From NCBI GenBank assembly GCA_963652365.1, contig CAVJTH010000008.1, positions 26,784-90,783 on the forward strand: 64,000 nucleotides of DNA, in the 5' to 3' direction. The position numbers and the translations under genes are program-made. This stretch comes from Hallerella sp963652365 (GTDB lineage: Bacteria; Fibrobacterota; Fibrobacteria; Fibrobacterales; Fibrobacteraceae). Below, one piece after another: positions 6,346 to 15,066 of this stretch (its first letter is position 1; every line of letters starts with the position of its first letter). The notes under the pieces were generated by a model, which made no database searches, was not told where the DNA came from, and saw nothing but the letters and a program-made list of their open reading frames with translations.

Positions 6346-7825
6346 TTTTCTTCAACCTTTTTTCGAGTTTCGCAACGCATGCCGAAAGGCCCGCGACGAG
6401 GATAAAGTAGATGGCCGCGACGGCGAGAAGCGGTAGCATCGCCTCGTAAGTCGTGCTGCGGATGATGTCGCCTGCGCGGGTCAGGTCCGTAAGCCCGATA
6501 TAGCCGCAAATCGAAGTTTCCTTGATAAGCGAAATGAATTCGTTCGTGAGCGCGGGCAGGGAATTCTTGACCGCCTGCGGATAGACAATCGAAAGGAGGA
6601 TGGTGCGGAAGCGAAGTCCGAGGCTGCGTCCCGCTTCGATTTGCCCCGGATCGATGCCCTTGATTCCGCTGCGGATGATTTCGGAAACGTAGGCGCCCGA
6701 GTTGATGCCGAAGGCGATGATGGCGACCAGAATCTTGTCGATGTTTACCGAAGAGAAGACGATGTAGTAGATGATGAGCAGCTGGACCATCATCGGCGTC
6801 CCGCGGACAACCGCGACGTAGGCCTTCCCGATTGCGTTCAGGACCTTGAAACGTCCGTTCATTTCGTTGCTTGCCCGGACAATCGCGATGAAAATGCCCA
6901 CGAGAATGCCGAAAATAGCGGCGAAGAAGGAAATGAAAAGCGTGTTGCCCAGGCCTTGGACGATAAACTTCCAGCGCGCGTCCTTGACGAAGTTCCTGTA
7001 GAAATGGTCCCCGAGAGTTTCCTCGGAAACCGCTTTCGTGTCGCCGCGAACAACGACGACGACCTTGTTTTCCGCATAGCTGTCGGTGAAGTGGATGGAC
7101 TGTTTCCGCTCTTCGGTGACGGTGAAACCGGCAAATCCGATGTCCGCCTTGCCGGAGCTTATCGCGTTGATGATGGCGTCAAACTCGATGTCCTGGATTT
7201 CGAGCGTGCGCCCGAGGTAGTCCGCGATGTATTTGCAGATTTCGATGTCGATTCCGACGATGCCTTTTCCCGTGAGATACTCGTAGGGAGGAAACTGCGC
7301 ATTGGTCGATAGGATGAGTTTCGGACCGTTCGAAACCTTTTGAGTGTAATGGAAATTGCCGTTCTTGTTGATGTATGTGTTGAAGATGGAGTCGTAGGTG
7401 CCGTCGGACTTGAGCATGCGGATGGCGGCGTTTACGCTGTCGAGGAGAGTCTCGTTTCCTTTGGCGACGACTCCGGCATAAGTTTCTTCGACAAATATCT
7501 CGTCGAGGATCCGGAGCGACGGATTCTGTTCGACGAACGCCTTGGCGGGTTTGTCGTCGCTGAGGACGGCATCGATTTTTCCCTGGAGAAGCGCCTGGAT
7601 GGCATCGGCGAGCTTTGTGTAGCGTTCTACCTGGATCTTGGCGGTATCGCCCCCGAAGTCGGAAGCGTAGATGTCCGCCGTGTTGCCTATCTGGACGCCG
7701 ACTTTCTTGTGACCTAGGTCGTTGACGCAAAAGACGCGGTTTTCGAGGGCCTTGTCGCTATCGCATGCCGCAAAAAGGAAAGCGATCGTCGCGAGGGCAA
7801 GAAGCTGGGATATTTTTCGAATCAT
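6335..7825 (-). CDS. Amino-acid ABC transporter: lipoprotein with circularly permuted binding domain fused to permease
   Basis: A 496-residue fusion. Residues 1-21 form a lipoprotein signal (LFAAC lipobox). Residues about 36-153 match the C-terminal half of a family-3 solute-binding protein, ending in LKSDGTYDSIFNTYI. Residues about 169-263 match the N-terminal half, with FPPYEY and GFTVTEERKQSI. Residues about 285-490 are a HisM/GlnP-type permease with the EAA loop (EAGRSLGLRFRTILLSI). The order of the two binding-protein halves is reversed relative to the usual protein. Tandem binding domains fused to permeases are known (GlnP); loss of the outer halves of such a tandem would yield this arrangement. 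It partners the ATPase encoded immediately downstream. Confidence 0.9.
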   Translation of the reverse strand: MIRKISQLLALATIAFLFAACDSDKALENRVFCVNDLGHKKVGVQIGNTADIYASDFGGDTAKIQVERYTKLADAIQALLQGKIDAVLSDDKPAKAFVEQNPSLRILDEIFVEETYAGVVAKGNETLLDSVNAAIRMLKSDGTYDSIFNTYINKNGNFHYTQKVSNGPKLILSTNAQFPPYEYLTGKGIVGIDIEICKYIADYLGRTLEIQDIEFDAIINAISSGKADIGFAGFTVTEERKQSIHFTDSYAENKVVVVVRGDTKAVSEETLGDHFYRNFVKDARWKFIVQGLGNTLFISFFAAIFGILVGIFIAIVRASNEMNGRFKVLNAIGKAYVAVVRGTPMMVQLLIIYYIVFSSVNIDKILVAIIAFGINSGAYVSEIIRSGIKGIDPGQIEAGRSLGLRFRTILLSIVYPQAVKNSLPALTNEFISLIKETSICGYIGLTDLTRAGDIIRSTTYEAMLPLLAVAAIYFILVAGLSACVAKLEKRLKKNER

Positions 7826-7884
7826 TTTTCGGGTTTATGGTTGATTGTGAAAGCCCGAATATAGGATATTTTTGGTTTGGAAAA

Positions 7885-8114
7885 GGTCGCGTTCTATCGA
7901 CAGGAACCTGCCTCGACCAGAGCATGAAGCTAGGATTGCTTTCCTGGATAAAGTTTGTTATATTTTAAGCAGTCTTCTCACTGGGGGTGCTCTGGTTTGC
8001 TTCGACCCGGCTATTCGCCGTGTCTCACCCCAAGGGGCATAACGCCTTGGCGTTATGGCTAAAACGCTCCCGCTGGTCGCGTTTTATCGACAGGAAACTG
8101 TCTCAACCAGAGCA
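7885..8114. repeat. Duplicated inverted-repeat DNA upstream of tmRNA
   Basis: The gap between the transporter and ssrA (7826-8177) holds no gene. It contains a 127-bp unit (7988-8114) with perfect 10-bp terminal inverted repeats, TGCTCTGGTT and AACCAGAGCA, and internal hairpins such as CATAACGCC-TT-GGCGTTATG. A partial copy of its right end (GGTCGCGTTCTATCGACAGG...) lies at 7885-7924, offset by about 190 bp from the complete one. The left terminal repeat coincides with the 5' sequence of tmRNA (GGGGGTGCTCTGGTTT at 7983-7998 and again at 8178-8193), and a TTGTTATATTT promoter-like sequence precedes both. It is either a tandem duplication of the ssrA promoter region or a small mobile palindromic element. 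Confidence 0.6.
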
Positions 8115-8177
8115 TTGCCTATCAAGTATTGCGCTTCTTGAGAAAATTTGTTATATTTTTTTTGTAATTTCTATTTC

Positions 8178-8531
8178 GGGGGTGCTCTGGTTTCGACAGG
8201 GCTGCTGAAGTGTGAGTTGCGTGCCGAGGGTCTGGTTGGCCTCGTTAAAAAACCGGAAAAAAATAAGTGCTAACGAAGAATACGCACTCGCTGCTTAGTT
8301 TATAGCAACGCCGGAACCTATTCCTCTCCCACGGGAACAGGAGCTCCGGTCGCAATGTGGGATAGGATGGCGTCATGCTCCGGGGCGCAGTCCGAAATTT
8401 TCGGGGCTGGCTGGGATTCGCGCCGACCTTCTCGGGCGTGAAGACTGGCGAGATCTTAAATACGAAGGAAACGCACGTAGGAATGAACAGGGATGTGGTT
8501 TTGGACAGGAGTTCGACTCTCCTCACCTCCA
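8178..8531 (+). ncRNA. ssrA: Transfer-messenger RNA (tmRNA)
   Basis: The 5' end GGGGGUG pairs perfectly with CACCUCC at 8524-8530 to make the tRNA-like acceptor stem. The conserved GGUUUCGACAGG follows the 5' stem and GGAGUUCGACUCUCC forms the T arm at the 3' end. The tag reading frame around 8268-8300 encodes ANEEYALAA before a TAG stop, a normal proteolysis tag ending LAA. tmRNA rescues ribosomes stalled on broken messages together with SmpB. The terminal CCA is not encoded (the genome reads ACT), so it must be added after transcription. Confidence 0.96.
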
Positions 8532-8537
8532 CTTTTT

Positions 8538-8572
8538 GCAACGGTCGCCTTGTCGGGCGGCTGTTGCTTTTT
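8538..8572 (+). terminator. Terminator of tmRNA
   Basis: GCAACGGTCGCC (8538-8549) pairs with GGCGGCTGTTGC (8556-8567), with two wobble pairs, and is followed by five T residues. It lies seven bases past the tmRNA 3' end. Confidence 0.85.
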
Positions 8573-8588
8573 GCGGTCTTTCGGAGCT

Positions 8589-10070
8589 TTATCCGACCGA
8601 ACGGATGGCTTCGAAAAACTTTCGGAGCTTTTCCGGGGCTTTCTTTCCGGGCGTCTCTTCGAGCGAAGACGATAGATCCACAAGTTCCGGCTGGAATCGT
8701 TCGACGATTTTTTCGATGTTTTCGGGAGAGATGCCTCCGGCCATCCAGAGCGCGTTCTTTTCGCGGACCGTATCGACCAGGGCGTCTTCGATCCGCATGC
8801 CCGTTCCGCCGACGGTCTCGGGGTGGTAGGCGTCGATGAGCGTTCGGGGAAAAGACAGGCGATAGTCCTTTCGGATGTCTTGCGCCTGGGATTCTGTCTG
8901 GATGCGCCTTGCCTCGTAGCACCCGAAGTTCGCGATTCTCTCTTCGGGAATTCGGTAGCCGTGGAACTGGATCGCGTCGAGAATTCCTTCGCTCGCGAGC
9001 GAAAGTGCCGTTTCTTCTTCCGGGGAACCGCTTTCCGCGACGACTCCGACAAGAAGCGGCCTTGCGTCTCCGAATCGTTCGCCGATTTCTTGCGAGATCT
9101 TCCGGACGGTTTGCGCGTCGGCCTTTCGTGCGCTTTGGGCGTAGAAGACGAATCCCAGCATGTTTGCGCCGAGTTCCGCGGCGAGCGAAGCGTCTTCGGC
9201 GTTCGTGAGTCCGCAGATCTTCGCGAGAGGTTTCCCGGGGAACTTTTCGCGGACCGTTTCGCGCGCTTCCGCGAGGCTCTTCCAGAATGTGCCGTAGCGG
9301 TCCGGCTGCGCGTTCAGGAAGGCTTTTACCAGATTCCGCGCGCTGTCGGGGTTCCTGGCCGCGGCTTCTCCGACGAGGATTCCCTCGAAGCCAAGCCTTC
9401 TGGCGAACGCGGCGTCTTCCGGCGAGAGAATCCCGCTTTCGAAAACGGCTCGGGAACCGAGATGCTTACGGAACGCGGCAGGAACCAGCGGGTCCATGGC
9501 GAACGTCCGGAGATCTCGGGCGTTTACGCCGGCGACGGTCGTTCCGTCCTTTTGCACGAGCTTCAGCTTGCGCAGGTCGTCCTGGGTACGGATTTCGACA
9601 AAGGGAGTCATGCCGAGAGTTCGGGCGCGTCCCGCCATCGTCTTGAGCTCCTTGTCCGAAAGAATCCGTGCGATGAGAAGGACCGCATCCGCTCCGAAGT
9701 CGTATGCGACATCGATTTCTTCCGGGGTCAGGAGAAAATCCTTGCGGAGAATGGCGACTTCCGGCGCGCTGCGGGCGACGCATTCGAGATCGGCGAGCGA
9801 ACCGTGGAAATAGTTCGATTCCGTCAGGACGGAAATGGCGGAGGTGCCGGCCGCCGCATATTTCTGTGCGGTTGCCCGGGGGTCGAGGTCCATCGCGATG
9901 TTTCCCTTGGACGGGGAAGAACGCTTGATTTCGAGAATGGTTCCGGGCCTTTCGACAAAGGGATGCAGCGGGCGGTTTCGCACAGGACGTTCCATGCCGA
10001 ACGTGATTCCCTGGCGGCTCATGTCCGCCTTGCGCTTTGTGACGATTTCTGCAAGAATGTCTCGGCTCAT
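8589..10070 (-). CDS. trpCF: Bifunctional indole-3-glycerol-phosphate synthase / phosphoribosylanthranilate isomerase
   Basis: A two-domain tryptophan enzyme of about 493 residues. The N-terminal TrpC barrel shows EIKRSSPSKG (catalytic Lys), LTESNYFHGS, ILRKDFLL, GVNARDLRTF and ESGI. The C-terminal TrpF barrel shows KICGLT, a VGVV strand, GGTGMRIE (phosphate loop) and WMAGGISPENI. TrpF isomerises phosphoribosylanthranilate and TrpC closes the indole ring. The fusion is known from enterobacteria but many lineages keep the genes apart. The ATG at 10070 fits the family start (SRDILAEIV); the frame is also open from an ATG at 10094. No other trp genes are adjacent. Confidence 0.95.
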   Translation of the reverse strand: MSRDILAEIVTKRKADMSRQGITFGMERPVRNRPLHPFVERPGTILEIKRSSPSKGNIAMDLDPRATAQKYAAAGTSAISVLTESNYFHGSLADLECVARSAPEVAILRKDFLLTPEEIDVAYDFGADAVLLIARILSDKELKTMAGRARTLGMTPFVEIRTQDDLRKLKLVQKDGTTVAGVNARDLRTFAMDPLVPAAFRKHLGSRAVFESGILSPEDAAFARRLGFEGILVGEAAARNPDSARNLVKAFLNAQPDRYGTFWKSLAEARETVREKFPGKPLAKICGLTNAEDASLAAELGANMLGFVFYAQSARKADAQTVRKISQEIGERFGDARPLLVGVVAESGSPEEETALSLASEGILDAIQFHGYRIPEERIANFGCYEARRIQTESQAQDIRKDYRLSFPRTLIDAYHPETVGGTGMRIEDALVDTVREKNALWMAGGISPENIEKIVERFQPELVDLSSSLEETPGKKAPEKLRKFFEAIRSVG

Positions 10071-10101
10071 CTTTGACTCGCTCGTTTTTTCCATAAAATA
10101 G

Positions 10102-10129
10102 AAAAGGCGACCGTTGCGGTCACCTTTTC
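10102..10129 (-). terminator. Terminator after rpoZ
   Basis: On the minus strand AAAAGGTGACCG pairs with CGGTCGCCTTTT (one G-T pair, loop CAA) and is followed by a T-rich stretch. It lies 18 bp past the rpoZ stop and upstream of trpCF. Confidence 0.8.
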
Positions 10130-10146
10130 GGAGAATGAAATTCTTT

Positions 10147-10464
10147 CTAGATGCCGAACGCGTCGTTCGCGGCGTCCGCGGAGGTCTTGCTGTCCGACTG
10201 CTCGGAGCTGGACTGGTGCGATTCGGCTTCCTTCGCCTTTTCGCGCGCTTCCGCTTCGGCGTGGCTGAGCATCGTCAGGCGGTTCGCCTTGAACTTGTCC
10301 ATGGCGATGGTGGTGGGCTTCATCTCGAGCTGGATGTAACCTTCGCGAGCCTGGTCGTTGATAAAGCGAGCTTCTTGAGCCATCATGACGACGGCGCGGA
10401 ACGTGGAACCCTTGCAGGCTTCGCTAGCATAGATATCGTCAAGGTAAACGCGATGATTGGACAT
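10147..10464 (-). CDS. rpoZ: DNA-directed RNA polymerase omega subunit
   Basis: A 105-residue acidic protein. Residues about 20-58 match the RpoZ/Rpb6 core: a helix with MMAQEARFI, then KPTTIAMDKFKANRL, equivalent to the KPxxIALEEI segment. The C-terminal 45 residues are a low-complexity, Glu/Ser-rich tail. Omega assists assembly of the beta' subunit of RNA polymerase. The gene stands alone, next to tRNA-Ser and followed by its own terminator. The assignment rests on a short conserved core, so it is good but not certain. Confidence 0.75.
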   Translation of the reverse strand: MSNHRVYLDDIYASEACKGSTFRAVVMMAQEARFINDQAREGYIQLEMKPTTIAMDKFKANRLTMLSHAEAEAREKAKEAESHQSSSEQSDSKTSADAANDAFGI

Positions 10465-10485
10465 AAGCCACCTTGTAAAGTTTAG

Positions 10486-10570
10486 AAGAGGGAGAGGGAT
10501 TCGAACCCTCGTTACAGTTAAGTAAACACGCTTTCCAAGCGTGCGCCTTCAACCACTCGGCCATCCCTCC
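10486..10570 (-). tRNA. tRNA-Ser (anticodon GGA)
   Basis: All arms can be drawn: acceptor GGAGGGA, D arm GCC...GGC, anticodon stem CACGC/GCGTG with loop TTGGAAA (anticodon GGA), a long class-II variable arm (TTTAC...GTAAC) and T arm GAGGG-TTCGAAT-CCCTC. The first acceptor pair is G-U, the discriminator position reads U rather than the usual G of serine tRNAs, and CCA is not encoded. It decodes UCC and UCU. Confidence 0.93.
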
Positions 10571-10681
10571 AAAGGATGCGACCCAAAGATAGTAAAAACA
10601 GAGGGAACTTGTCAAGCGGTAAAAAGGGATTTTTTTTTTCGCATGGCGAGCGGTTCTCTCGAATTTACGCGATTTTCGGTC

Positions 10682-12379
10682 CTAGGCTTCGAGTCTTGAC
10701 AGTTCGTCGCAGACATCCCGGACGAGAGGCTCGATGGTTTCCCTGGAAAAGTCGAAGCGGATATTTGCCCGGGCGAACAGTTCGGGCAGCGGGCGACTGG
10801 ATCCGAGCGCTTCGGCGGCGAAAAGATCTTCGAGAGCCTTCTGTGGGTTCTTGCGGTAGTTCGCATAGACCTGGAGCGCTCCGAGCTGCGCGATTCCGTA
10901 TTCGATGTAGTAGAACGGCACTTCGAACAGGTGCAGCTGCTTTTGCCACAGATAGGCTCGCGCGTCGTCGAACCCCGAATAGTCGATTCCGGCGTCGTAG
11001 CGATCCATGACCGAAAGCCACATTTCCTTGCGGTCGCTAGCGGTGTGGTTCGGGTGCGCATACAGCAGATGCTGGAAGGCGTCGATGGAGGCGACCCACG
11101 GAAAGAGCCAGATGATTTCTTCGAGTTCGCTTGCGCGGCTCCGCTTCGCGTCTTCGGGGTTCGGGTAGAAGGGCGAAAGGTCCGTCGATCCGATGAGTTC
11201 CATGCTCATGCTCGAAACTTCGGCAAACTCGGAGGGAATGTCGTGGTAGGCGGTGAGCGGAATCTTTGCGACTTCGAACTGCTGGAAGGAATGTCCGCTC
11301 TCGTGGAGAAGCGTGTAGATGTCTCCATCGGTTCCCGCCGCGTTCATGAAGATGAAAGGCTTGCCGCTTTCCTCGAAGCCTATCTGGTAGCCGCCGGGAG
11401 CCTTTCCGACGCGGCTGTCCGGGTCGATGAGATGTTCCTCTTTCAGCGTGCGAAAGTAGGCGGATGTCTTGGGCGAGAGCCTGTCGAAAATCCGGCCGAC
11501 CTTTTCGATGAGTTCCGAACCTTTTTGGAACGGCTTCAAAGGTTCGCGAGAAAGGGCGTCCGCCTTGGTGTCCCACGGGCGGAGGCGTTCGAGCTTCATC
11601 GTGGAAGCCTTTTTCCGGTAGATGTCCTTCAGGTGCGGGAGGACGATTTTTTCAATCGATTCGTGGAATGTCCGGCAGTCCCTGGGCGTGTAGTCGAAGC
11701 GGGACTTTGCCTTGAAGATGTAGTCGAGATAGTCGGAGTAGCCCGAATTCTTCGCTATCTGGATGCGCAGCCTGAAAAGCCTGTCGAACGCGTCGTCGAG
11801 GCGTTCCCTGTCCTCTAGCCGGCGGTTCGTGACAAGTTTCCACGCTTCTTCGCGGACGTTCCTGTCTGTCGAGGTGAAGAGCGCGGACATCTGCGGGAGC
11901 GTCTTCGTTTCGCCCTTGTATTGCACGCTCATCGTGCTCGTGATTTTCTGGTAGTCCTGGATGTCGGTGCTTTCTTCGGTGAAAAGCGGGATGTTCTCCT
12001 GGTTGAAGAGGGCAAGGCTCGTGCGGACATCGCGGAAGTAGATGCCGAATTCGCTTTCGAGATCGGCGACGTTCGGGTGGGCCATCATCTTGCGTTCGAG
12101 CTTGTTTCCGTAGTCTTCGCAAATCGGGTCGATTTCCTGGACAAAGTCCATGTAGGCCTTGGCGATTTTTTCGTCTTGCGTGTGGCTTGTCATGGCGACG
12201 TAGCGGCGTGCGCTCGCCTCGGAAAGGACTGTCGAAAGTTCGTTCCAGCGGAGGATCCAGTCGCGGAGGGCGTTCGCGCTTTGCGGAATGTCTTCCCGGA
12301 GAAGCCTTTGATAGTATTCGGTGACTTGCGCCTTGTCGTCCGCCTTGAAATTTTCCGGAATGAAGATTCGTTTCATCAT
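10682..12379 (-). CDS. pepF: M3-family oligoendopeptidase (PepF type)
   Basis: A 565-residue zinc metallopeptidase with the catalytic motif HESGHSFQ at about residue 358 (HExxH) and the downstream EFAEVSSMSMEL segment supplying the third zinc ligand, as in the M3B oligoendopeptidase F group. It cleaves short peptides in the cytoplasm; there is no signal peptide. Length matches the family (about 560-600). The ATGATGA at its start overlaps the ligA stop codon by 4 bp, so it is translationally coupled to ligA although the functions are unrelated. Confidence 0.93.
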   Translation of the reverse strand: MMKRIFIPENFKADDKAQVTEYYQRLLREDIPQSANALRDWILRWNELSTVLSEASARRYVAMTSHTQDEKIAKAYMDFVQEIDPICEDYGNKLERKMMAHPNVADLESEFGIYFRDVRTSLALFNQENIPLFTEESTDIQDYQKITSTMSVQYKGETKTLPQMSALFTSTDRNVREEAWKLVTNRRLEDRERLDDAFDRLFRLRIQIAKNSGYSDYLDYIFKAKSRFDYTPRDCRTFHESIEKIVLPHLKDIYRKKASTMKLERLRPWDTKADALSREPLKPFQKGSELIEKVGRIFDRLSPKTSAYFRTLKEEHLIDPDSRVGKAPGGYQIGFEESGKPFIFMNAAGTDGDIYTLLHESGHSFQQFEVAKIPLTAYHDIPSEFAEVSSMSMELIGSTDLSPFYPNPEDAKRSRASELEEIIWLFPWVASIDAFQHLLYAHPNHTASDRKEMWLSVMDRYDAGIDYSGFDDARAYLWQKQLHLFEVPFYYIEYGIAQLGALQVYANYRKNPQKALEDLFAAEALGSSRPLPELFARANIRFDFSRETIEPLVRDVCDELSRLEA

Positions 12380-14373
12380 GACTCCAAATTAGATAATTCG
12401 CCGAGAAGCCATGCTTCGTCGTGGATGGCTACTCCGAGCTTTCTTGCCTTTTCGAGCTTCGAACCGGCCGCTTCGCCGGCTAGCACCCAGGAGGTCTTCT
12501 TGCTCACCGAACTCGAAACCTTTCCGCCGTTGTCCTCGATGAGCTTTTGCGCGGAACTCCTGTCGAGCGTGGGAAGCGTTCCCGTGAGAACGACGGTCTG
12601 TCCCAGGAAATGGTCCTTGACCTCTCCCTTGAATTCGGTCGGAAGTCCGGCTTCGACGAGTCGCTCGACTTCCTTTCGAAAGGCTTCGTTCTTGAAAAAG
12701 TCGTGGATGCTCTGGGCGATTCGTTCTCCGATGTCCGGGATGGCGGCAAGCTCTTCGACGGTGGCCGCTTCGAGCTTTTCGAGCGTCCTGAAGTGTCTTG
12801 CGAGAATGCGCGCCTTGGTGCGTCCGACGAACCGGATACCGATGGCGAAGAGAAGGTTTTCGAGGCTTCTTCCCTTGCTCTTTTCGATTGCCGAAAGTAC
12901 ATTCATCGCGCTTTTTTCGCCCACGCGGTCCAGGCTTTCGAGGTCTTCCCGCTTCAGATGGTAGAGGTCCGAAAGGTTCTCTATCCTGTGCGCTTCGAGA
13001 AGTTCCGCGATGAGCGACGGGCCCAGGTTTTCGATGTTCATCGCTTCGCGGGAGACGAAGTGCTCGAATAGCCTCTGGACGCTGGCCTTGCAGTGGAGGT
13101 TTTCGCATCGCAGATCGACCTGCCCTTCGTTTTTCGCGAGAGGCGTTCCGCATACGGGGCAAAGTTCCGGCGGTTCCACCTTGAGCGTCCCCGCGGGACG
13201 TTTCGACAGATCGACCTCGATGATTTTCGGAATGATTTCTCCGCCCTTTTCGACGCCGACCGTGTCGCCGACGCGGATGCCGAGCCGTTCTATTTCGTCG
13301 AAGTTGTGGAGTGTCGCCCGCTTGACGGTCGTTCCGGCGAGGCGCACCGGTTCGAGGTTCGCGACCGGCGTGACGCGACCTGTCCGCCCGACCTGGAAAT
13401 CGATGGACAGAACTTTTGCGTAGGCGCGTTCCGCCTTGAACTTGTAGGCGAGAGCCCAGCGCGGACTCTTGGCTGTCGAACCCAGTTCGCGCTGGAGTTC
13501 CAGGTCGTTCTGCTTGATGACCATGCCGTCGATCGGGTAGGGGAGCGTGTCGCGACCGGCGAGAATCTGGTCGGAAATCTTCATGATTTCTTCGGCGCCG
13601 TGGGCTATCCAGAATTCGTTTGTGTGAAATCCGAAATACTGGAGCGCCTTCAGGTTTTCGGAATGCTTCCTGTTTCCGATGTTTTCGGGAATGTGGTAGG
13701 CTAGGAATCGCAGATTACGCTTGGCGCATTCCTTCGGGTCCTTGAGCTTGAGCGTTCCCGAGGCCGTGTTTCGCGGATTCTGGAATCCCTGGATCCCGCG
13801 TTCTTCGAGTTCATCGTTCAGAAGGTCAAATGTCTTGAATTCCATATAGACTTCGCCGCGGACTTCGAGGAATCCTGTCGGTGCGCCGACGAGCCTGTGC
13901 GGAACGTCGTCGATGGTTCTCACGTTTGCCGTCACGTCGTCGCCGACAGACCCGTTTCCCCGCGTCGCGGCCTTTACTAGAATTCCGTCCTGGTAGGTGA
14001 GTGACATGCTGATGCCGTCGATCTTTCGCTCGCAGACCCATTCCCTCGCGCTTGGAACGCGTTCCGTCGCCTGCCGGATAAAGTCTTCGACCTCCTCCTT
14101 CGAGTAGGCGTTCGAAATGGAGAGCATCGGAATCCGGTGTTCCACCTTGGCAAAGTCGTTTTTCAGGTCGTTTCCGATTTCCTGGGTGACCGAGCTGGCG
14201 GTTCGCCATTCCGGGTGGGCGGCTTCGAGCGCTTCGAGCTCCTTGACGCCAAAGTCGAAGTCCTGGTCGCTCATCGGCGAAAATCCTTCCCGGTAGTAGG
14301 ATTCGCTTGCCGCCTTGAGCTGCTTCTGGAGTTCTTGGTAACGGGTATAGTCGCTTGGATTCATTTGGCTCAT
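12376..14373 (-). CDS. ligA: NAD-dependent DNA ligase LigA
   Basis: About 665 residues with the usual domain order. The NAD-binding Ia region is followed by the adenylation domain, with the nucleotidyl Lys in CERKIDGISMSL (about residue 117). Next come the OB fold, a four-Cys zinc finger (CPVCGTPL...CENLHC), helix-hairpin-helix repeats (IPDIGERIAQSI) and a C-terminal BRCT domain (VVLTGTLPTLDRSSA). It seals nicks in replication and repair. The frame is open to 14724, but that extension runs into the promoter of the divergent lipoprotein gene. The start is taken at 14373, with an alternative ATG nine bases downstream at 14364. Confidence 0.96.
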   Translation of the reverse strand: MSQMNPSDYTRYQELQKQLKAASESYYREGFSPMSDQDFDFGVKELEALEAAHPEWRTASSVTQEIGNDLKNDFAKVEHRIPMLSISNAYSKEEVEDFIRQATERVPSAREWVCERKIDGISMSLTYQDGILVKAATRGNGSVGDDVTANVRTIDDVPHRLVGAPTGFLEVRGEVYMEFKTFDLLNDELEERGIQGFQNPRNTASGTLKLKDPKECAKRNLRFLAYHIPENIGNRKHSENLKALQYFGFHTNEFWIAHGAEEIMKISDQILAGRDTLPYPIDGMVIKQNDLELQRELGSTAKSPRWALAYKFKAERAYAKVLSIDFQVGRTGRVTPVANLEPVRLAGTTVKRATLHNFDEIERLGIRVGDTVGVEKGGEIIPKIIEVDLSKRPAGTLKVEPPELCPVCGTPLAKNEGQVDLRCENLHCKASVQRLFEHFVSREAMNIENLGPSLIAELLEAHRIENLSDLYHLKREDLESLDRVGEKSAMNVLSAIEKSKGRSLENLLFAIGIRFVGRTKARILARHFRTLEKLEAATVEELAAIPDIGERIAQSIHDFFKNEAFRKEVERLVEAGLPTEFKGEVKDHFLGQTVVLTGTLPTLDRSSAQKLIEDNGGKVSSSVSKKTSWVLAGEAAGSKLEKARKLGVAIHDEAWLLGELSNLES

Positions 14374-14467
14374 GCGATGAAAGGTAGAAATGGAACGTGA
14401 ACTTATTTTTCGCGATATATGTATATTGTCCTTGTCAAAAGGCCCGATCGGGTCAAAGGATGTCGTT

Positions 14468-15049
14468 ATGAATCGTAAGATGTTTGTCGTGGGGGCGTTT
14501 CTTTGCGCCTTGGGCTTCACCGGTTGCGCAAGTTCTGCCCAGAAGGCTTCCGATGGCGGATTCCAGACCGTGGAAACGCCGGCGACGCAGCTCGAAAAAT
14601 ACAAGGCCGAACTTTCCGAAAAGGACATTGCCGCGTCGATCGGAATGGCAGTTTCGAACGACGAGATGATCGCGAGGACACAGGCCGCGGACGAGGCGCG
14701 CGCGGCTCTCGCCGTCGCGACCAAGACCCAGGTGAACCGCTACAAGGAACAGTACGGCAAGAACGTCGATGGCAAGGCTCTCAAGATCTGGGAAGAAAAG
14801 GCGAACGAATACACGGAGCAGGAGCTGATCGGGGCGAACGTTCTCCGCACGATTACGCAGTATAACGCCGAAAGCGGGCAGTACAAGATCTATGTCCTGG
14901 TCGCGATGGACCCGGCGAAGATGGCGGAATCGCTGAAAAAGGCCTCCGAGGAGAGCAAGGAATTCATGCTCCGCGCCGAAAGCGCCGACATGCAGAAGCG
15001 CATGAACGAAGCCGCGGCGAAGTACAGGGAAGAACTCCAGAAAAAGTAG
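14468..15049 (+). CDS. LPP20-family lipoprotein
   Basis: A 193-residue protein with a lipoprotein signal (lipobox LGFTGC, lipidated Cys about residue 18). The mature part has the LPP20-like core: an N-terminal helix, then ARTQAADEARAALAVATKTQV and a strand YKIYVLVAMDP, and ends in a long charged helix (EESKEFMLRAESADMQKRMNEAA, written here only as landmark segments). LPP20 proteins are envelope lipoproteins of unknown biochemical role. AAGGA lies before the ATG at 14468, and TATATGTATATT about 50 bp upstream supplies a -10 region. It is transcribed divergently from ligA and closed by a terminator. Confidence 0.8.
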   Translation: MNRKMFVVGAFLCALGFTGCASSAQKASDGGFQTVETPATQLEKYKAELSEKDIAASIGMAVSNDEMIARTQAADEARAALAVATKTQVNRYKEQYGKNVDGKALKIWEEKANEYTEQELIGANVLRTITQYNAESGQYKIYVLVAMDPAKMAESLKKASEESKEFMLRAESADMQKRMNEAAAKYREELQKK

Positions 15050-15066
15050 TGCAATGCTCGATACGG

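Noticed and set aside
7765..8208. Small open frames in the region before ssrA
   Set aside because: They cross the inverted-repeat unit and the tmRNA promoter, and have no ribosome-binding site.
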